Assembly: GCA_002437815.1 (NCBI GenBank) | Contig: DJRP01000028.1 | Location: 49,366-113,365 of the forward strand | DNA: 64,000 bases | Source: Collinsella sp. UBA6357 | Lineage (GTDB): Bacteria; Actinomycetota; Coriobacteriia; Coriobacteriales; Coriobacteriaceae | Direction of reading: 5' to 3' | Shown: positions 7,742 to 15,766 of the stretch, piece after piece | Layout: each line of letters begins with the position of its first letter | How positions within the stretch are numbered: the first letter of the stretch is position 1 | Position numbers and translations under genes: made by a program | Notes under the pieces: model-generated | The model's database searches: none | Told to the model about the DNA's origin: nothing | The model's input: only the letters and a program-made list of their open reading frames with translations

Positions 7742-10474
7742 TTACAGGTCTTCGAGCAGGTCCTCGATAAAGCCCACACGGTAGTTCTTGAAGATGACCT
7801 CGCCGCCGTCCTGGGTGGCATCGAGGTCGACGTCGCCCATGATGCCAAAGTCGTGGTCGCCGTCCTCGTCGGCGAAGATCTGGTGCACGTGCCACACGTG
7901 ATCGCTCTTCTCGTCCGATTCGTCGATCGTGAACATCGCCGTCGAGTGAGCATCGCCATCGGTGAGGATTTCCTCATGCTGCTCGTGGTAGGTGTCGAGC
8001 GCCTTTTGCCAGCGCACCTCGCCCATACCCCACTCACTGTCGAGCTCTCCCAGGTCGCGCACGTGTCCGCGCGCGGCAAGCGTCACACGGCGGAAGAGGG
8101 CGTTGCGCACGAGCAGCGTGCATCCGCGGCGGTCGGCCACGACCTCGTCGATGCCCTTGGGCGGAGCGGCGTCGAGCGCGGCGGGGTTGCCGGCGTTCTC
8201 CCACTCGTCGACCAGGCTCGAGTCAACGGAGCGCACCACGAAACCGAGCCAGCTGATGATGTCGTTCAGGCGCTCGTCGCGTTTCTCGATGGGCACGGTA
8301 CGGTCGAGAGAACGGTAGGCCTCGGCCAGGTAGCGCAGGAGGATGCCCTCTGAGCGGGCGATGCCGAGCTTTTGGATATAGCCCTTGAAGTCGCTTGCGC
8401 TCTCGAGCATATCGCGCAGGACGCTCTTGGGGGAGAGGCGGTAATCGTTGGCCCAGGGGACCTCTTGGCAGTATCTGTAAAATGCGGCATCGAGCAGGTC
8501 CTCGAGGGGCTTCTCATACGTGACGTCTTGGATGCGCTCGAGACGCTCTTCGTATTCGATGCCGTCCGCCTTCATCTCGGCCATGGCGCGGTCGCGGGCG
8601 GCGCGTTCCTGGGCGCGGAGCACCTGCTTGGGATCCTCGAGCGTGGCCTCGACCATAGAGATGAGGTCCATGGTGTAGGTCTCGCTCTCGGGATCGAGGA
8701 GCTCCAGCGCCGCGAGTAAAAACGGCGAGAGCGGTTGGTCGAGCGCGAAGTCGTCGGGCAGGTCGACGGTGAGGGCATAGTCGATGTCGGGCTCGGTGTC
8801 CGCAGATGCTCCCGGCGCCGGCGGGACCTCCGTGCGCACGACGACGCCGGAATCGATGAGCGTGGCGAAGACCTCGTCAGCGCGAAGCTCGAGCTTGGTC
8901 TTCTCCTCGGGGGTCTGCAGACTCGTCTCGATCAGGTCGTGCACGCGGGCGCGTGCGTCGCCGCCTTGCTCCACCACGCTGATCACCATGGAATGTGTGA
9001 TGCGAAGACGCGGCTTGAGCGTCTCGGGCTGCGTCTCGATCAGGCGCTGATAAGTCTGCTTATTCCAGGTTACAAAGCCCTCGGGTGCCTTTTTCTTCTT
9101 GATCTTGCGGAGCTTCTTGGGGTCGTCGCCCGCTTTGGCCATGAGCTTGGCGTTCTCGATCTCGTGTTCCGGTGCCTCGGCGATGACCATGCCCTCGGTG
9201 TCAAAGCCCGAGCGCCCGGCGCGACCGGCGATCTGGTGGAACTCGCGGGCGCGCAGGCGGCGCATCTTGTATCCGTCGAACTTGGTGAGCGCCGTGAGCA
9301 GCACGGTATGGATGGGCACGTTGATGCCGACGCCGAGCGTGTCGGTGCCGCAGATCACGGGCAGAAGGCCCTGCTGCGCCAAGCGCTCGACGAGCAGGCG
9401 GTAGCGCGGCAGCATGCCGGCGTGGTGCACGCCCACGCCGCAGCCGAGCAGGCGCTTCAGGATCTTGCCGAAGGCGGTCGAGAAGCTCGTGCCGCGGGAA
9501 GCCTCTTTGATGGCCTCGCGCTGCTCCTTAGTCGCGATGCCGAAGTTCGCAAGCGACTGGGCCGTGGAAAGTGCGGCGTCCTGGCTGAAGTGCACGATGT
9601 AGAGCGGGGCCTCGCCGCGGCGCATGGCGAGCTCGACGGTTCCCTCGATGGAGGTCGTGACGTAGTCATAGCTGAGCGGTACGGGGCGCGGCGCGTCGAC
9701 GACGAGATCGCAGGCGGCACCGGTGTGCTCCTCGAGCGAGGCCGCGATGGCGGTGACGTCGCCGAGGGTGGCGCTCATGAGCATGAACTGCGTATGGGGA
9801 AGCGTGAGCAGAGGAACCTGCCAGGCCCAACCGCGGTCGGGGTCGGCGAAGTAATGGAACTCGTCCATGGCCACGCAGCCTACATCGGCACCCTCTCCTT
9901 CGCGCAGGGCGTCGTTGGCAAGGATCTCGGCCGTGCAGCAGATCACGGGTGCCTTGGTGTTGATGTGCGTGTCGCCCGTGATCATGCCTACATTGTCGCG
10001 GCCGAGCACCTGGACAAGGTCGAAAAACTTCTCGCTCACGAGCGCCTTGATGGGCGCGGTGTAGTAGCAGCGTTTGCCTTGGGCCATGCCCATGAAGAGC
10101 ATGCCGAGTGCGACGAGCGACTTGCCCGATCCCGTGGGGGTGCCCAGGATCACGTGATCGCCGGCTGCGAGGTCCATGAGGGCTTCTTCCTGGTGGTCCC
10201 AGAGTTCGATTCCGCGCTCGGCCGTCCATTCGTAGAAGCGCTCGAACGCCTCGTCGGGGGCGAGCCAAGGCTCGGGCTCGCTGCCGTCCTCGGGCTCCCA
10301 CCAGGTGGGGGAGAGGCTCCCGAGCGAGCCGAACTCCGCCTCGGTACCGGTGCCGCCGGCAAAGGAGCTCGCCGCGCCGGCGCCGGTGACGGGTGCTGCG
10401 CTCACGGCAGAGTTTTGGTCGGTATCGGTTTTGTTTGATGCCATATCGCTGCTTTCTATCGTTTCATCTGTCAT
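7742..10474 (-). CDS. DEAD/DEAH-box (Ski2-like) helicase with DUF3516 C-terminal region
   Basis: The 910-residue protein has an acidic N-terminal stretch of about 75 residues, then a superfamily 2 helicase core: Walker A GTPTGSGKS near residue 108, DEFHYF for motif II, SATLGD for motif III, HHAGMLPRYR, and QIAGRAGRSGFD for motif VI. The long C-terminus matches actinobacterial helicases annotated with DUF3516. The order of motifs and the HHAGM block place it with Ski2-like RNA/DNA helicases. Start is uncertain: ATG 10474 has little upstream of it, while ATG 10443 follows GAAAGCAG. It stands alone, transcribed away from the repeat at 10566. Confidence 0.88.
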   Translation of the reverse strand: MTDETIESSDMASNKTDTDQNSAVSAAPVTGAGAASSFAGGTGTEAEFGSLGSLSPTWWEPEDGSEPEPWLAPDEAFERFYEWTAERGIELWDHQEEALMDLAAGDHVILGTPTGSGKSLVALGMLFMGMAQGKRCYYTAPIKALVSEKFFDLVQVLGRDNVGMITGDTHINTKAPVICCTAEILANDALREGEGADVGCVAMDEFHYFADPDRGWAWQVPLLTLPHTQFMLMSATLGDVTAIAASLEEHTGAACDLVVDAPRPVPLSYDYVTTSIEGTVELAMRRGEAPLYIVHFSQDAALSTAQSLANFGIATKEQREAIKEASRGTSFSTAFGKILKRLLGCGVGVHHAGMLPRYRLLVERLAQQGLLPVICGTDTLGVGINVPIHTVLLTALTKFDGYKMRRLRAREFHQIAGRAGRSGFDTEGMVIAEAPEHEIENAKLMAKAGDDPKKLRKIKKKKAPEGFVTWNKQTYQRLIETQPETLKPRLRITHSMVISVVEQGGDARARVHDLIETSLQTPEEKTKLELRADEVFATLIDSGVVVRTEVPPAPGASADTEPDIDYALTVDLPDDFALDQPLSPFLLAALELLDPESETYTMDLISMVEATLEDPKQVLRAQERAARDRAMAEMKADGIEYEERLERIQDVTYEKPLEDLLDAAFYRYCQEVPWANDYRLSPKSVLRDMLESASDFKGYIQKLGIARSEGILLRYLAEAYRSLDRTVPIEKRDERLNDIISWLGFVVRSVDSSLVDEWENAGNPAALDAAPPKGIDEVVADRRGCTLLVRNALFRRVTLAARGHVRDLGELDSEWGMGEVRWQKALDTYHEQHEEILTDGDAHSTAMFTIDESDEKSDHVWHVHQIFADEDGDHDFGIMGDVDLDATQDGGEVIFKNYRVGFIEDLLEDL

Positions 10475-10506
10475 TCATTATGGCGGAGCTCGCGGATGCC
10501 GGGCCG

Positions 10507-10550
10507 TAATGTCCGAAAATGCCGAATATCGTCGTGTAGGACACCATTAC
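10507..10550. repeat. Imperfect inverted repeat upstream of the helicase
   Basis: GTAATGTCC near 10507 pairs with GGACACCATTAC ending near 10550 with a 3-nt bulge, giving a 44-bp hairpin-capable segment between the helicase start and the 122-bp repeat. It does not carry the CGCAGG motif of the repeat family. Its role is unknown; it overlaps the likely helicase promoter. Confidence 0.4.
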
Positions 10551-10565
10551 CAACGCTTTGTTTTG

Positions 10566-10687
10566 CGTTATGTGTAGGTTAAATCGGCCAAGCCGACTAT
10601 ACAGGTATCTCGACAGCATTTTACCTGCGAAAACGTGAGCGAAAGCCATCCTATATCCGGCCTATTTCCTTAGACCTACACATAACG
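10566..10687 (-). repeat. Structured repeat, copy 1 (nested stems, CGCAGGT core)
   Basis: This 122-bp element has perfect 14-bp ends, CGTTATGTGTAGGT at 10566-10579 and its complement at 10674-10687. Inside, GCCGACTATACAGG (10592-10605) can pair with CCTATATCCGGC (10650-10661) with a small bulge. The core ACCTGCGAAAA at 10623-10633 reads TTTTCGCAGGT on the minus strand. It begins 4 bp beyond the stop codon of the nuclease-like gene, in the same orientation as that gene and as copy 2, whose outer stem has the same sequence. Confidence 0.8.
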
Positions 10688-10691
10688 AAGA

Positions 10692-11798
10692 CTATCGTCT
10701 CTTTTGGCGACCTCGATCGCATCTCCAGCGTTCTTGAGTGCCGATTGTTTCCCAGTCGACGAAGATATTTCGCCGTAAATCGAGCTCAGCTTCCTTTTCC
10801 GTCGGCGTCTTGTCGCGAAACTCCATGGATATCTTCTCGAAGATCAGGCGCCTGAGGACATCAAATTGTTGCTGGCTTGATATTTGTTGATACGTGATAA
10901 AGACAATCTCATAACCCATGGTAGACAGAGCGGTTGCTCTGTCGGCATCCGAGTCTTTAACTCCGCCGACTCCGTGCGAGATGCGCCCTTGACACTCAAG
11001 CGCCAGGTCATGCTCACCGTCCTCGGATGTCAAGTAGATATCGATATAGGCGCGTTTGTTCTTGCATAGTTTTCGAGCGTCGGCACTTAACATGACTTCG
11101 TGGTTGTTTGAGATCGATAAACCCTCCCCACCGCTCGACCTTGGTAAGAACAGCAGCAAAGAGAGCTGTGCCTCGAAGGGGGATGCCGTTACTCCCGAAA
11201 CCATGTGGAAGGCGCTTGCGAGACGTTTGTTCCCACGAATGCCTCTCGTCGATTCGATGAATTTGCCAAGCTCATGCAGCTCGACGAGCGGGGCTCGCGA
11301 CCAGAGGTTGCTGGGGGTTCCGTCATCGCCGGCGATGCGTTTCCATCCATCGACTCCCTTGGCCAGCTCCTGGCGATACGGGGCAAGGAGCTCCTCTATC
11401 GTGTCGCTCGGGTTGAAGATGGCAAAGGAGCCGCACATCTCATATATCGCCAGCGCGAGGCGTTCCGTCGTAACCGTGCTCGCAAGAGAGAGGAGCGTCA
11501 TTTCCGGCGAAGTGACCTTGAAGTCATGCTCGGTTTCGCGTATCGATCCAAAGGGTAGATCGGCGCTGCACACCCTGTGCTTGAAACACTTTGCGTTCGT
11601 ACGATGCTTTGCGTTGGGGACCAGGATGTTGAGGGGAAAGCCTATCGCGTCCGTCAGGGTGAGATTCGAAGTGAGATCGCTGTGGTGGACATTCGATTCA
11701 TCAATCGTGACCATCGGCAGCAGCGAGAGTACCGGGGGTGGAATCCGGTAGTAGTTGAAAGCCGATATGTTGCAAAGCGTAATGTCCATGATGGACAT
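10692..11798 (-). CDS. PD-(D/E)XK (DUF559/Vsr-like) nuclease-type protein bracketed by repeats
   Basis: This protein of about 368 residues starts near ITLCNISAFNYYR. Its middle segment TSPEMTLLSLAS resembles the xSPxxTLLDLA block of actinobacterial DUF559 proteins. The C-terminal part, AYIDIYLTSEDGEHDLALE followed by CQG, then DSDADRATALSTMGYEIVFI, has the spaced D...ExQ of a PD-(D/E)XK nuclease core. Substrate and partners are unknown. Base composition is clearly lower in GC than the flanks, which suggests acquisition. The open frame extends to ATG 11855, but ATG 11798 or 11789 matches where the conserved sequence begins; neither has a good ribosome site. The gene sits between two copies of a structured repeat. 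Confidence 0.65.
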   Translation of the reverse strand: MSIMDITLCNISAFNYYRIPPPVLSLLPMVTIDESNVHHSDLTSNLTLTDAIGFPLNILVPNAKHRTNAKCFKHRVCSADLPFGSIRETEHDFKVTSPEMTLLSLASTVTTERLALAIYEMCGSFAIFNPSDTIEELLAPYRQELAKGVDGWKRIAGDDGTPSNLWSRAPLVELHELGKFIESTRGIRGNKRLASAFHMVSGVTASPFEAQLSLLLFLPRSSGGEGLSISNNHEVMLSADARKLCKNKRAYIDIYLTSEDGEHDLALECQGRISHGVGGVKDSDADRATALSTMGYEIVFITYQQISSQQQFDVLRRLIFEKISMEFRDKTPTEKEAELDLRRNIFVDWETIGTQERWRCDRGRQKRR

Positions 11799-11855
11799 AG
11801 CGTACCCGCCGAGCGAGCATTCCAAAACGCTGGGGAGGGAGTGACCGTTTGGCAT

Positions 11856-11939
11856 CGGCTAACGGGGGATACTTGACAACGGGGAGATGACCGCGGCAAC
11901 GTGGGCGAAGGGAGCTGATTTTGAGCTGCTCGTTAGCCG
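11856..11939. repeat. 84-bp inverted-repeat segment upstream of the nuclease-like gene
   Basis: CGGCTAACG at 11856-11864 and CGTTAGCCG at 11931-11939 are perfect complements enclosing 66 bp. The segment lies between repeat copy 2 and the gene start, so it may form a structured 5' leader. It lacks the CGCAGG core of the repeat family. Confidence 0.55.
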
Positions 11940-11948
11940 GATCACCTT

Positions 11949-12068
11949 GTTATGTGTAGGTTTGTGGCCAACTGCTGAGTATTCATGAAAATGCTAAATC
12001 GTTGACCTGCGGAAATATAGATCGAACATGGGCCATACCCGAGTAATTCGAATTGACCTACACATAAC
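11949..12068 (-). repeat. Structured repeat, copy 2 (nested stems, CCGCAGGT core)
   Basis: This 120-bp element has perfect 13-bp ends, GTTATGTGTAGGT at 11949-11961 and its complement at 12056-12068, the same outer stem as copy 1. The core ACCTGCGGAAA at 12005-12015 reads TTTCCGCAGGT on the minus strand. The inner stem is GAGTAT (11977-11982) with ATACCC (12035-12040): on the minus strand this gives a G-T wobble, on the plus strand an A-C mismatch, so the minus strand is the better folding strand. Apart from the ends and core, the interior is not alignable to copy 1 at high identity. Confidence 0.8.
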
Positions 12069-12082
12069 GTGAAATAATGTCG

Positions 12083-12111
12083 AACCAAGCTCGGTTTTGG
12101 GCGGCTTGGTT
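12083..12111 (-). terminator. Possible terminator after trmB
   Basis: AACCAAGC at 12083-12090 pairs with GCTTGGTT at 12104-12111, overlapping the trmB stop codon. On the minus strand it is followed by TTCGACATTATTTC, a weak T-rich tail, so termination is only possible. Confidence 0.4.
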
Positions 12112-12955
12112 ACCTGTTGGACTCCTGTGGAAGCGCGCTTTTGCCTTTACGGGCGCGGTTTATAAAGTTTTCAACGGCCTCTTCCATGCCGAGTGGCACA
12201 TAGGTGAGGGAGTCGAGATCCCTCGGTAGGTAGCAGGCGAGGCTTTGCTCCTGTGTGCGTCCCGCGGCGATCTGCTCGTCCGCAGGTTCGGGGCCCGGTG
12301 TGGCGCAGATGCCGTGGACGGTGGCCCCCATCTCGTGGGTGCGGTGCTCATATTCGGTCTCGGGGTGCTCGGGGTGGTCCGCGCGCATGTCGTCACTTTC
12401 CCAGACCGTCTCGTATCCTGCGGCGGCAAACTGCCCGCGCGCATAGTCGCGCAGGGGTTGGCTGTCCGTGCGGAGCGTCACGGTCGCGCCGACGGCGAGC
12501 AGCGGGCGGTACGACAGGAGCGCGTCGATGTAGACGAGCCGGCGTTTGGCGTGTCGCGCCTTGGGGCACGGCGTGGGAAAGTTGATCGTGATGGCATCGA
12601 GCTCACCCGGGGCAAACAGCGCCGACAGCGAGGTTGCTCGGCGCGGCAGGACGATGGCGTTCGCGAGCCCCGCCTCGCAGATCTTCTGCGCGGCATAGGC
12701 GATGCAGATGGGCTCTTGATCAATGCCGATAAACAGTGCACGGGGCTCGCGCTGCGCTCTTTCGACAAGATAGGTGCCTTTACCGCATCCAAGATCGAGG
12801 TGGACGCGGGCAGATGGGGCGTCGCCGATTGCCGCGCAGGCCTCGCGCCAGCGACCGCTATAGCATTCGGGCGTCATTTCGATTGCGCTGGCGTAGCGCT
12901 CCAAGCGCTCTTCGAGCACAAAGTTCTTGGGCGTTCGGACATGTACGGCTCCCAT
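12110..12955 (-). CDS. trmB: tRNA (guanine-N7-)-methyltransferase, TrmB type
   Basis: The 281-residue protein has a class I SAM-binding motif HLDLGCGKGTYL near residue 50, FIGIDQEP for the SAM-ribose acidic loop, and INFPTPCPKARHAKRRL near residue 130, the variant of the TrmB signature NFPDPWPKxRHxKRR. TrmB methylates G46 of tRNA to m7G. At 281 residues it is about 50 longer than usual, with an added C-terminal region of roughly 60 residues. ATG 12955 follows AAGGAG with good spacing; the open frame extends upstream into the next gene. A second methyltransferase lies 43 bp upstream. Confidence 0.8.
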   Translation of the reverse strand: MGAVHVRTPKNFVLEERLERYASAIEMTPECYSGRWREACAAIGDAPSARVHLDLGCGKGTYLVERAQREPRALFIGIDQEPICIAYAAQKICEAGLANAIVLPRRATSLSALFAPGELDAITINFPTPCPKARHAKRRLVYIDALLSYRPLLAVGATVTLRTDSQPLRDYARGQFAAAGYETVWESDDMRADHPEHPETEYEHRTHEMGATVHGICATPGPEPADEQIAAGRTQEQSLACYLPRDLDSLTYVPLGMEEAVENFINRARKGKSALPQESNR

Positions 12956-12998
12956 GGGGCTCCTTGTTTGAGTCTGAGTTGGGTGAAGGACAGCGACA

Positions 12999-13868
12999 CT
13001 ACAGGCGCTTGAGGATGACGTAGCGGTTGAGATCGCCGGAGCGGCCGTCGGCATGGAAGCGCTCGAGTTCGCGCACAGGCACCTCTCCACTTTTGTAGAA
13101 CGTTCGCACGCCACGCACCAGCTCGGTGATCTGCGCATCGTCGAAGTGGTGGCAGTACCGATAAGCGTGCCGATCGTTCTGCCAGCCGATTAAATGGTCG
13201 CCGGGCTCGAACTGCGTGGACTCATACCCCTCGAAAGGGGGTGCGAGCTCGGCGCGGGCCTCGGCGCGGACGGCCTTCTTGGCCATGCGCTCGTCGTTCA
13301 TGAACTCCCAGAAGCTGATGGCGATGACGCCTCCCGGGCGCGTCTGACGCACCAGCGCATCGAGCACACGCACGCGATACTCGCACGACGGCACGTGATG
13401 CATGAACCCGAAGCACACCGTGATGTCTGCGAGCGGCGCGTCGAAGAGCGTATCGGGCGGGCAGGCGGGATTGAGCTTCATGAGGGCATCGAGGACATCG
13501 AGCTCCTGGAAATGCAAGTTGGGGATACGAAGGGCATGTCCGCGCGCATCGATGGCGAGGTCCTGACAAGAGTCGACGCCATAAAATTCAAGAGGGAACG
13601 TCTCGTCCATCTGTGGCGTATCGCGCGCGCCCTTGGCCGTAAGCAGACCGCCGGAGAGGAAATGCTCGAAGCGCATGTTGCCGCAAGCGAGGTCGAAGAC
13701 GCGAACGGGCCGCTCGATCTTATCGATATCGAGCTGCCTGATCGCGGTGTCCATGGTGCGGATCCATCCGGGCCATGGTGCCTGACGGGTATCCGAGAAC
13801 GAAGCGGAATGTTCGCGATAGAACGTATTGTTGAGCTGGATGAGCGATGAGGCGAAATCGCGGTTCAC
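12999..13868 (-). CDS. Class I SAM-dependent methyltransferase
   Basis: The 289-residue protein carries FDLACGNMRFEHFL near residue 57 as the SAM motif I, GVDSCQDLA for motif II, VCFGFMHHVP for motif IV and RPGGVIAISFWEF for the following strand. The layout resembles Trm9/ALKBH8-type methyltransferases, but substrate cannot be assigned. GTG 13868 is chosen because AGGAGG precedes it by 10 nt and similarity begins there; upstream ATGs lack such a site. It runs in the same direction as trmB and is probably co-transcribed, so a tRNA substrate is possible (inference). Confidence 0.75.
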   Translation of the reverse strand: MNRDFASSLIQLNNTFYREHSASFSDTRQAPWPGWIRTMDTAIRQLDIDKIERPVRVFDLACGNMRFEHFLSGGLLTAKGARDTPQMDETFPLEFYGVDSCQDLAIDARGHALRIPNLHFQELDVLDALMKLNPACPPDTLFDAPLADITVCFGFMHHVPSCEYRVRVLDALVRQTRPGGVIAISFWEFMNDERMAKKAVRAEARAELAPPFEGYESTQFEPGDHLIGWQNDRHAYRYCHHFDDAQITELVRGVRTFYKSGEVPVRELERFHADGRSGDLNRYVILKRL

Positions 13869-14135
13869 GGCGCTCTGTCCTCCTGGCGGTCGCGTGGTTG
13901 CACTGGCTTCGACCATACTAACGCGTGACGACCGCACGATTTGGCGAAGTGACTAAAATCGTTATGTGATTCATCATCTTCGCAGCTCATGGACCACGCA
14001 ACCGCTGGTTGTCAAAACGCTCACCAGAATAGGTGGAGCGATTTGCGCGGTGGCGGATACATTATGAGGCGTCAAAGGTGCCTTGAGATCGAAGACCGCT
14101 CGGACATTCGCCCGGGCCCATGCATTGGAGGATAT

Positions 14136-14798
14136 ATGAACGTCGAGACGGCGCAACGACTTGCCGATCTTCGCCGCAGCAAGGGATATAGCCAAGAAGG
14201 GCTGGCACGCAAGCTCGGACTCTCACGTCAAGCGGTGAGCAAGTGGGAGCGGGCGGAGAGCTCTCCCGATACCGAGAACCTGATCGCGCTTGCCAAGCTC
14301 TATGGCGTGAGCCTGGACGAGCTTCTGAACCAGAGTGATGAGATCGAGGACGACATCGCGTTCGAGAACGAGGACCGGGCGCGTCAGCGCGAGGCGGAGG
14401 CGGCGGAGCGGGCCCGCACGCACGAGGCGGCGGCGCGGGCGACTGAGGCGGCGTCGCAGGCGAGCGATGCCGCGGCGAAGGCGGCCCAGGCGGCGAGTTG
14501 GAGCGCGCAGGCCGCGAATGCGGCGACGGCGACGGGCAACGCCAAACCTGAGAAGGGCCCGTTCCAGTCGTTCCCGTATTGGGCGGTCTGCTGGATTCTC
14601 TTCTTCGTGCTGTTCTTCGCGTTCGGTTTCGGTCCCTTCGCGGCGCTCATTTTCTTTACCATGCCCATCTACAAGTGGGTGGCGCGTTCGCTCGACGGTG
14701 ACTGGGCGCGCGGCGATGCTCCCGCCGCGCCCGATTCCCCGGTGGCGGCTCCCGTCGTGCAGGGCGGTCAGGACGACGAGGGTGGTGAGAATCGATGA
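14136..14798 (+). CDS. Membrane-anchored HTH (XRE-family) regulator
   Basis: The 220-residue protein begins with a canonical Xre/Cro HTH (RLADLRRSKGYSQEGLARKL, then GLSRQAVSKWER, residues 6-60). A linker of about 60 residues made almost wholly of Ala, Glu and Arg follows (residues 80-130), then two hydrophobic segments (YWAVCWILFFVLFFAFGFG and the following GPFAALIFF stretch) and a short tail. The HTH with a C-terminal membrane part is a common partner of DUF4097 proteins. ATG 14136 has TTGGAGG upstream. Its stop overlaps the next gene by 4 bp (ATGA), so the two are translationally coupled. Confidence 0.85.
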   Translation: MNVETAQRLADLRRSKGYSQEGLARKLGLSRQAVSKWERAESSPDTENLIALAKLYGVSLDELLNQSDEIEDDIAFENEDRARQREAEAAERARTHEAAARATEAASQASDAAAKAAQAASWSAQAANAATATGNAKPEKGPFQSFPYWAVCWILFFVLFFAFGFGPFAALIFFTMPIYKWVARSLDGDWARGDAPAAPDSPVAAPVVQGGQDDEGGENR

Positions 14799-15673
14799 AG
14801 CTTTCGCACGAGTCGAAAATACGCTTGGGCGTGCTCGCTGCGTCGGCCGCGGCGCTTATCGTGGCAATGTGGGGACTGTCGTTCGCCCGGGGGCGCGCGG
14901 TCGAGAATTTCAATTTCCGCAACATCGCGAAATCCATCGGGGAGGATGTCGATAGTCCCGAGAGCCGCGGGTACGCTTCGATGTTCACGAAGTTGTCGAG
15001 CGCATCGTTCGCCGCCGATACGGTGCAGGAGGTCGACTTCAATGTGTCCTCGGGCACCGTGAAGACCAAGATCGTCGATGGCGACGAGGTCACGGTGAGC
15101 GAGTCCGCCCATGTCAAGAAGGGCCTCAAGCCGGCGCGCGCGGCTACCAAGGGATTGGCGAGCGTTGAGAACGGCGTGCTCAAGATCTCGAAGTTCGACT
15201 ACGATGACGGGAGCGCGATCGGGCGCGTGGTGACAGTCGGTATCCCGCGCAAACTCGCAGGCAAGTTGAGCCGTATCAACCTGACCGTGGAGTCGGGGGA
15301 TGTGAAGATCGATGGCCTGACGTGCAGCGAGCTCGATATGGTCGTGGAGTCCGGCGATGTCGAGTTCAACGGCAGCGTGACCAATAGCCTCGATATCCAA
15401 CTCGAGTCGGGTGACGTGAAGGTGATCCTCGACCGTGCCCCCGCGACCGCGATGGACGTGACCGAGGGAAGCGGCGATGTCGAGATCTCCATTCCCGAGA
15501 AGACGGGGTTCACTGCCCAGCTCACGATCGAGAGCGGGGACTTCGAGAGCGATTTCCTCTCCAGCGAAATCGACGGGGATGACGTCTCGAACATGACGTT
15601 CGACAACGGTGATAAATCGGCGACATATCGTTTCGATATCGATTCGGGGGATATGACGCTGGACTCCCATTAA
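14795..15673 (+). CDS. DUF4097 beta-strand-repeat protein, membrane-anchored
   Basis: The 292-residue protein has one N-terminal transmembrane helix (residues about 9-28). The rest is extracytoplasmic and built of repeated short beta strands with the motif (V/L)ESGDV(K/E), seen at least five times between residues 165 and 290. This is the DUF4097/adhesin-like right-handed beta pattern. It overlaps the HTH gene by 4 bp, and such pairs are thought to sense the envelope; no ligand is known. Function beyond that is not assignable. Confidence 0.85.
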   Translation: MKLSHESKIRLGVLAASAAALIVAMWGLSFARGRAVENFNFRNIAKSIGEDVDSPESRGYASMFTKLSSASFAADTVQEVDFNVSSGTVKTKIVDGDEVTVSESAHVKKGLKPARAATKGLASVENGVLKISKFDYDDGSAIGRVVTVGIPRKLAGKLSRINLTVESGDVKIDGLTCSELDMVVESGDVEFNGSVTNSLDIQLESGDVKVILDRAPATAMDVTEGSGDVEISIPEKTGFTAQLTIESGDFESDFLSSEIDGDDVSNMTFDNGDKSATYRFDIDSGDMTLDSH

Positions 15674-15715
15674 AAATCGGGCAATGGGGCCAATTTGCCT
15701 TATTCATCGAGAGGT

Positions 15716-15743
15716 CGGGCGATGCCGCGTGCGGTATCGCCCG
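15716..15743 (+). terminator. Terminator between DUF4097 gene and elp3
   Basis: CGGGCGATGCCG at 15716-15727 pairs with CGGTATCGCCCG at 15732-15743 around CGTG with one mismatch, followed by GCTTTCCCTTT. TTTACAAT just after it could serve as a -10 box for elp3. Confidence 0.6.
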
Positions 15744-15766
15744 GCTTTCCCTTTACAATAAGAGCT

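Noticed and set aside
8735..10438. A 567-codon + strand frame opposite the DUF3516 helicase
   Set aside because: It is the same kind of antisense shadow, with no domain and no ribosome site.
10566..12068. Integron attC sites or gene cassette
   Set aside because: The flanking elements start with GTT and end with AAC, the reverse of attC (RYYYAAC...GTTRRRY). The third copy has different ends, and no integrase is present.
10566..12068. Insertion sequence with terminal inverted repeats
   Set aside because: The inverted repeats bound each 120-bp element, not the gene as a whole. No transposase motif and no target-site duplication is visible.
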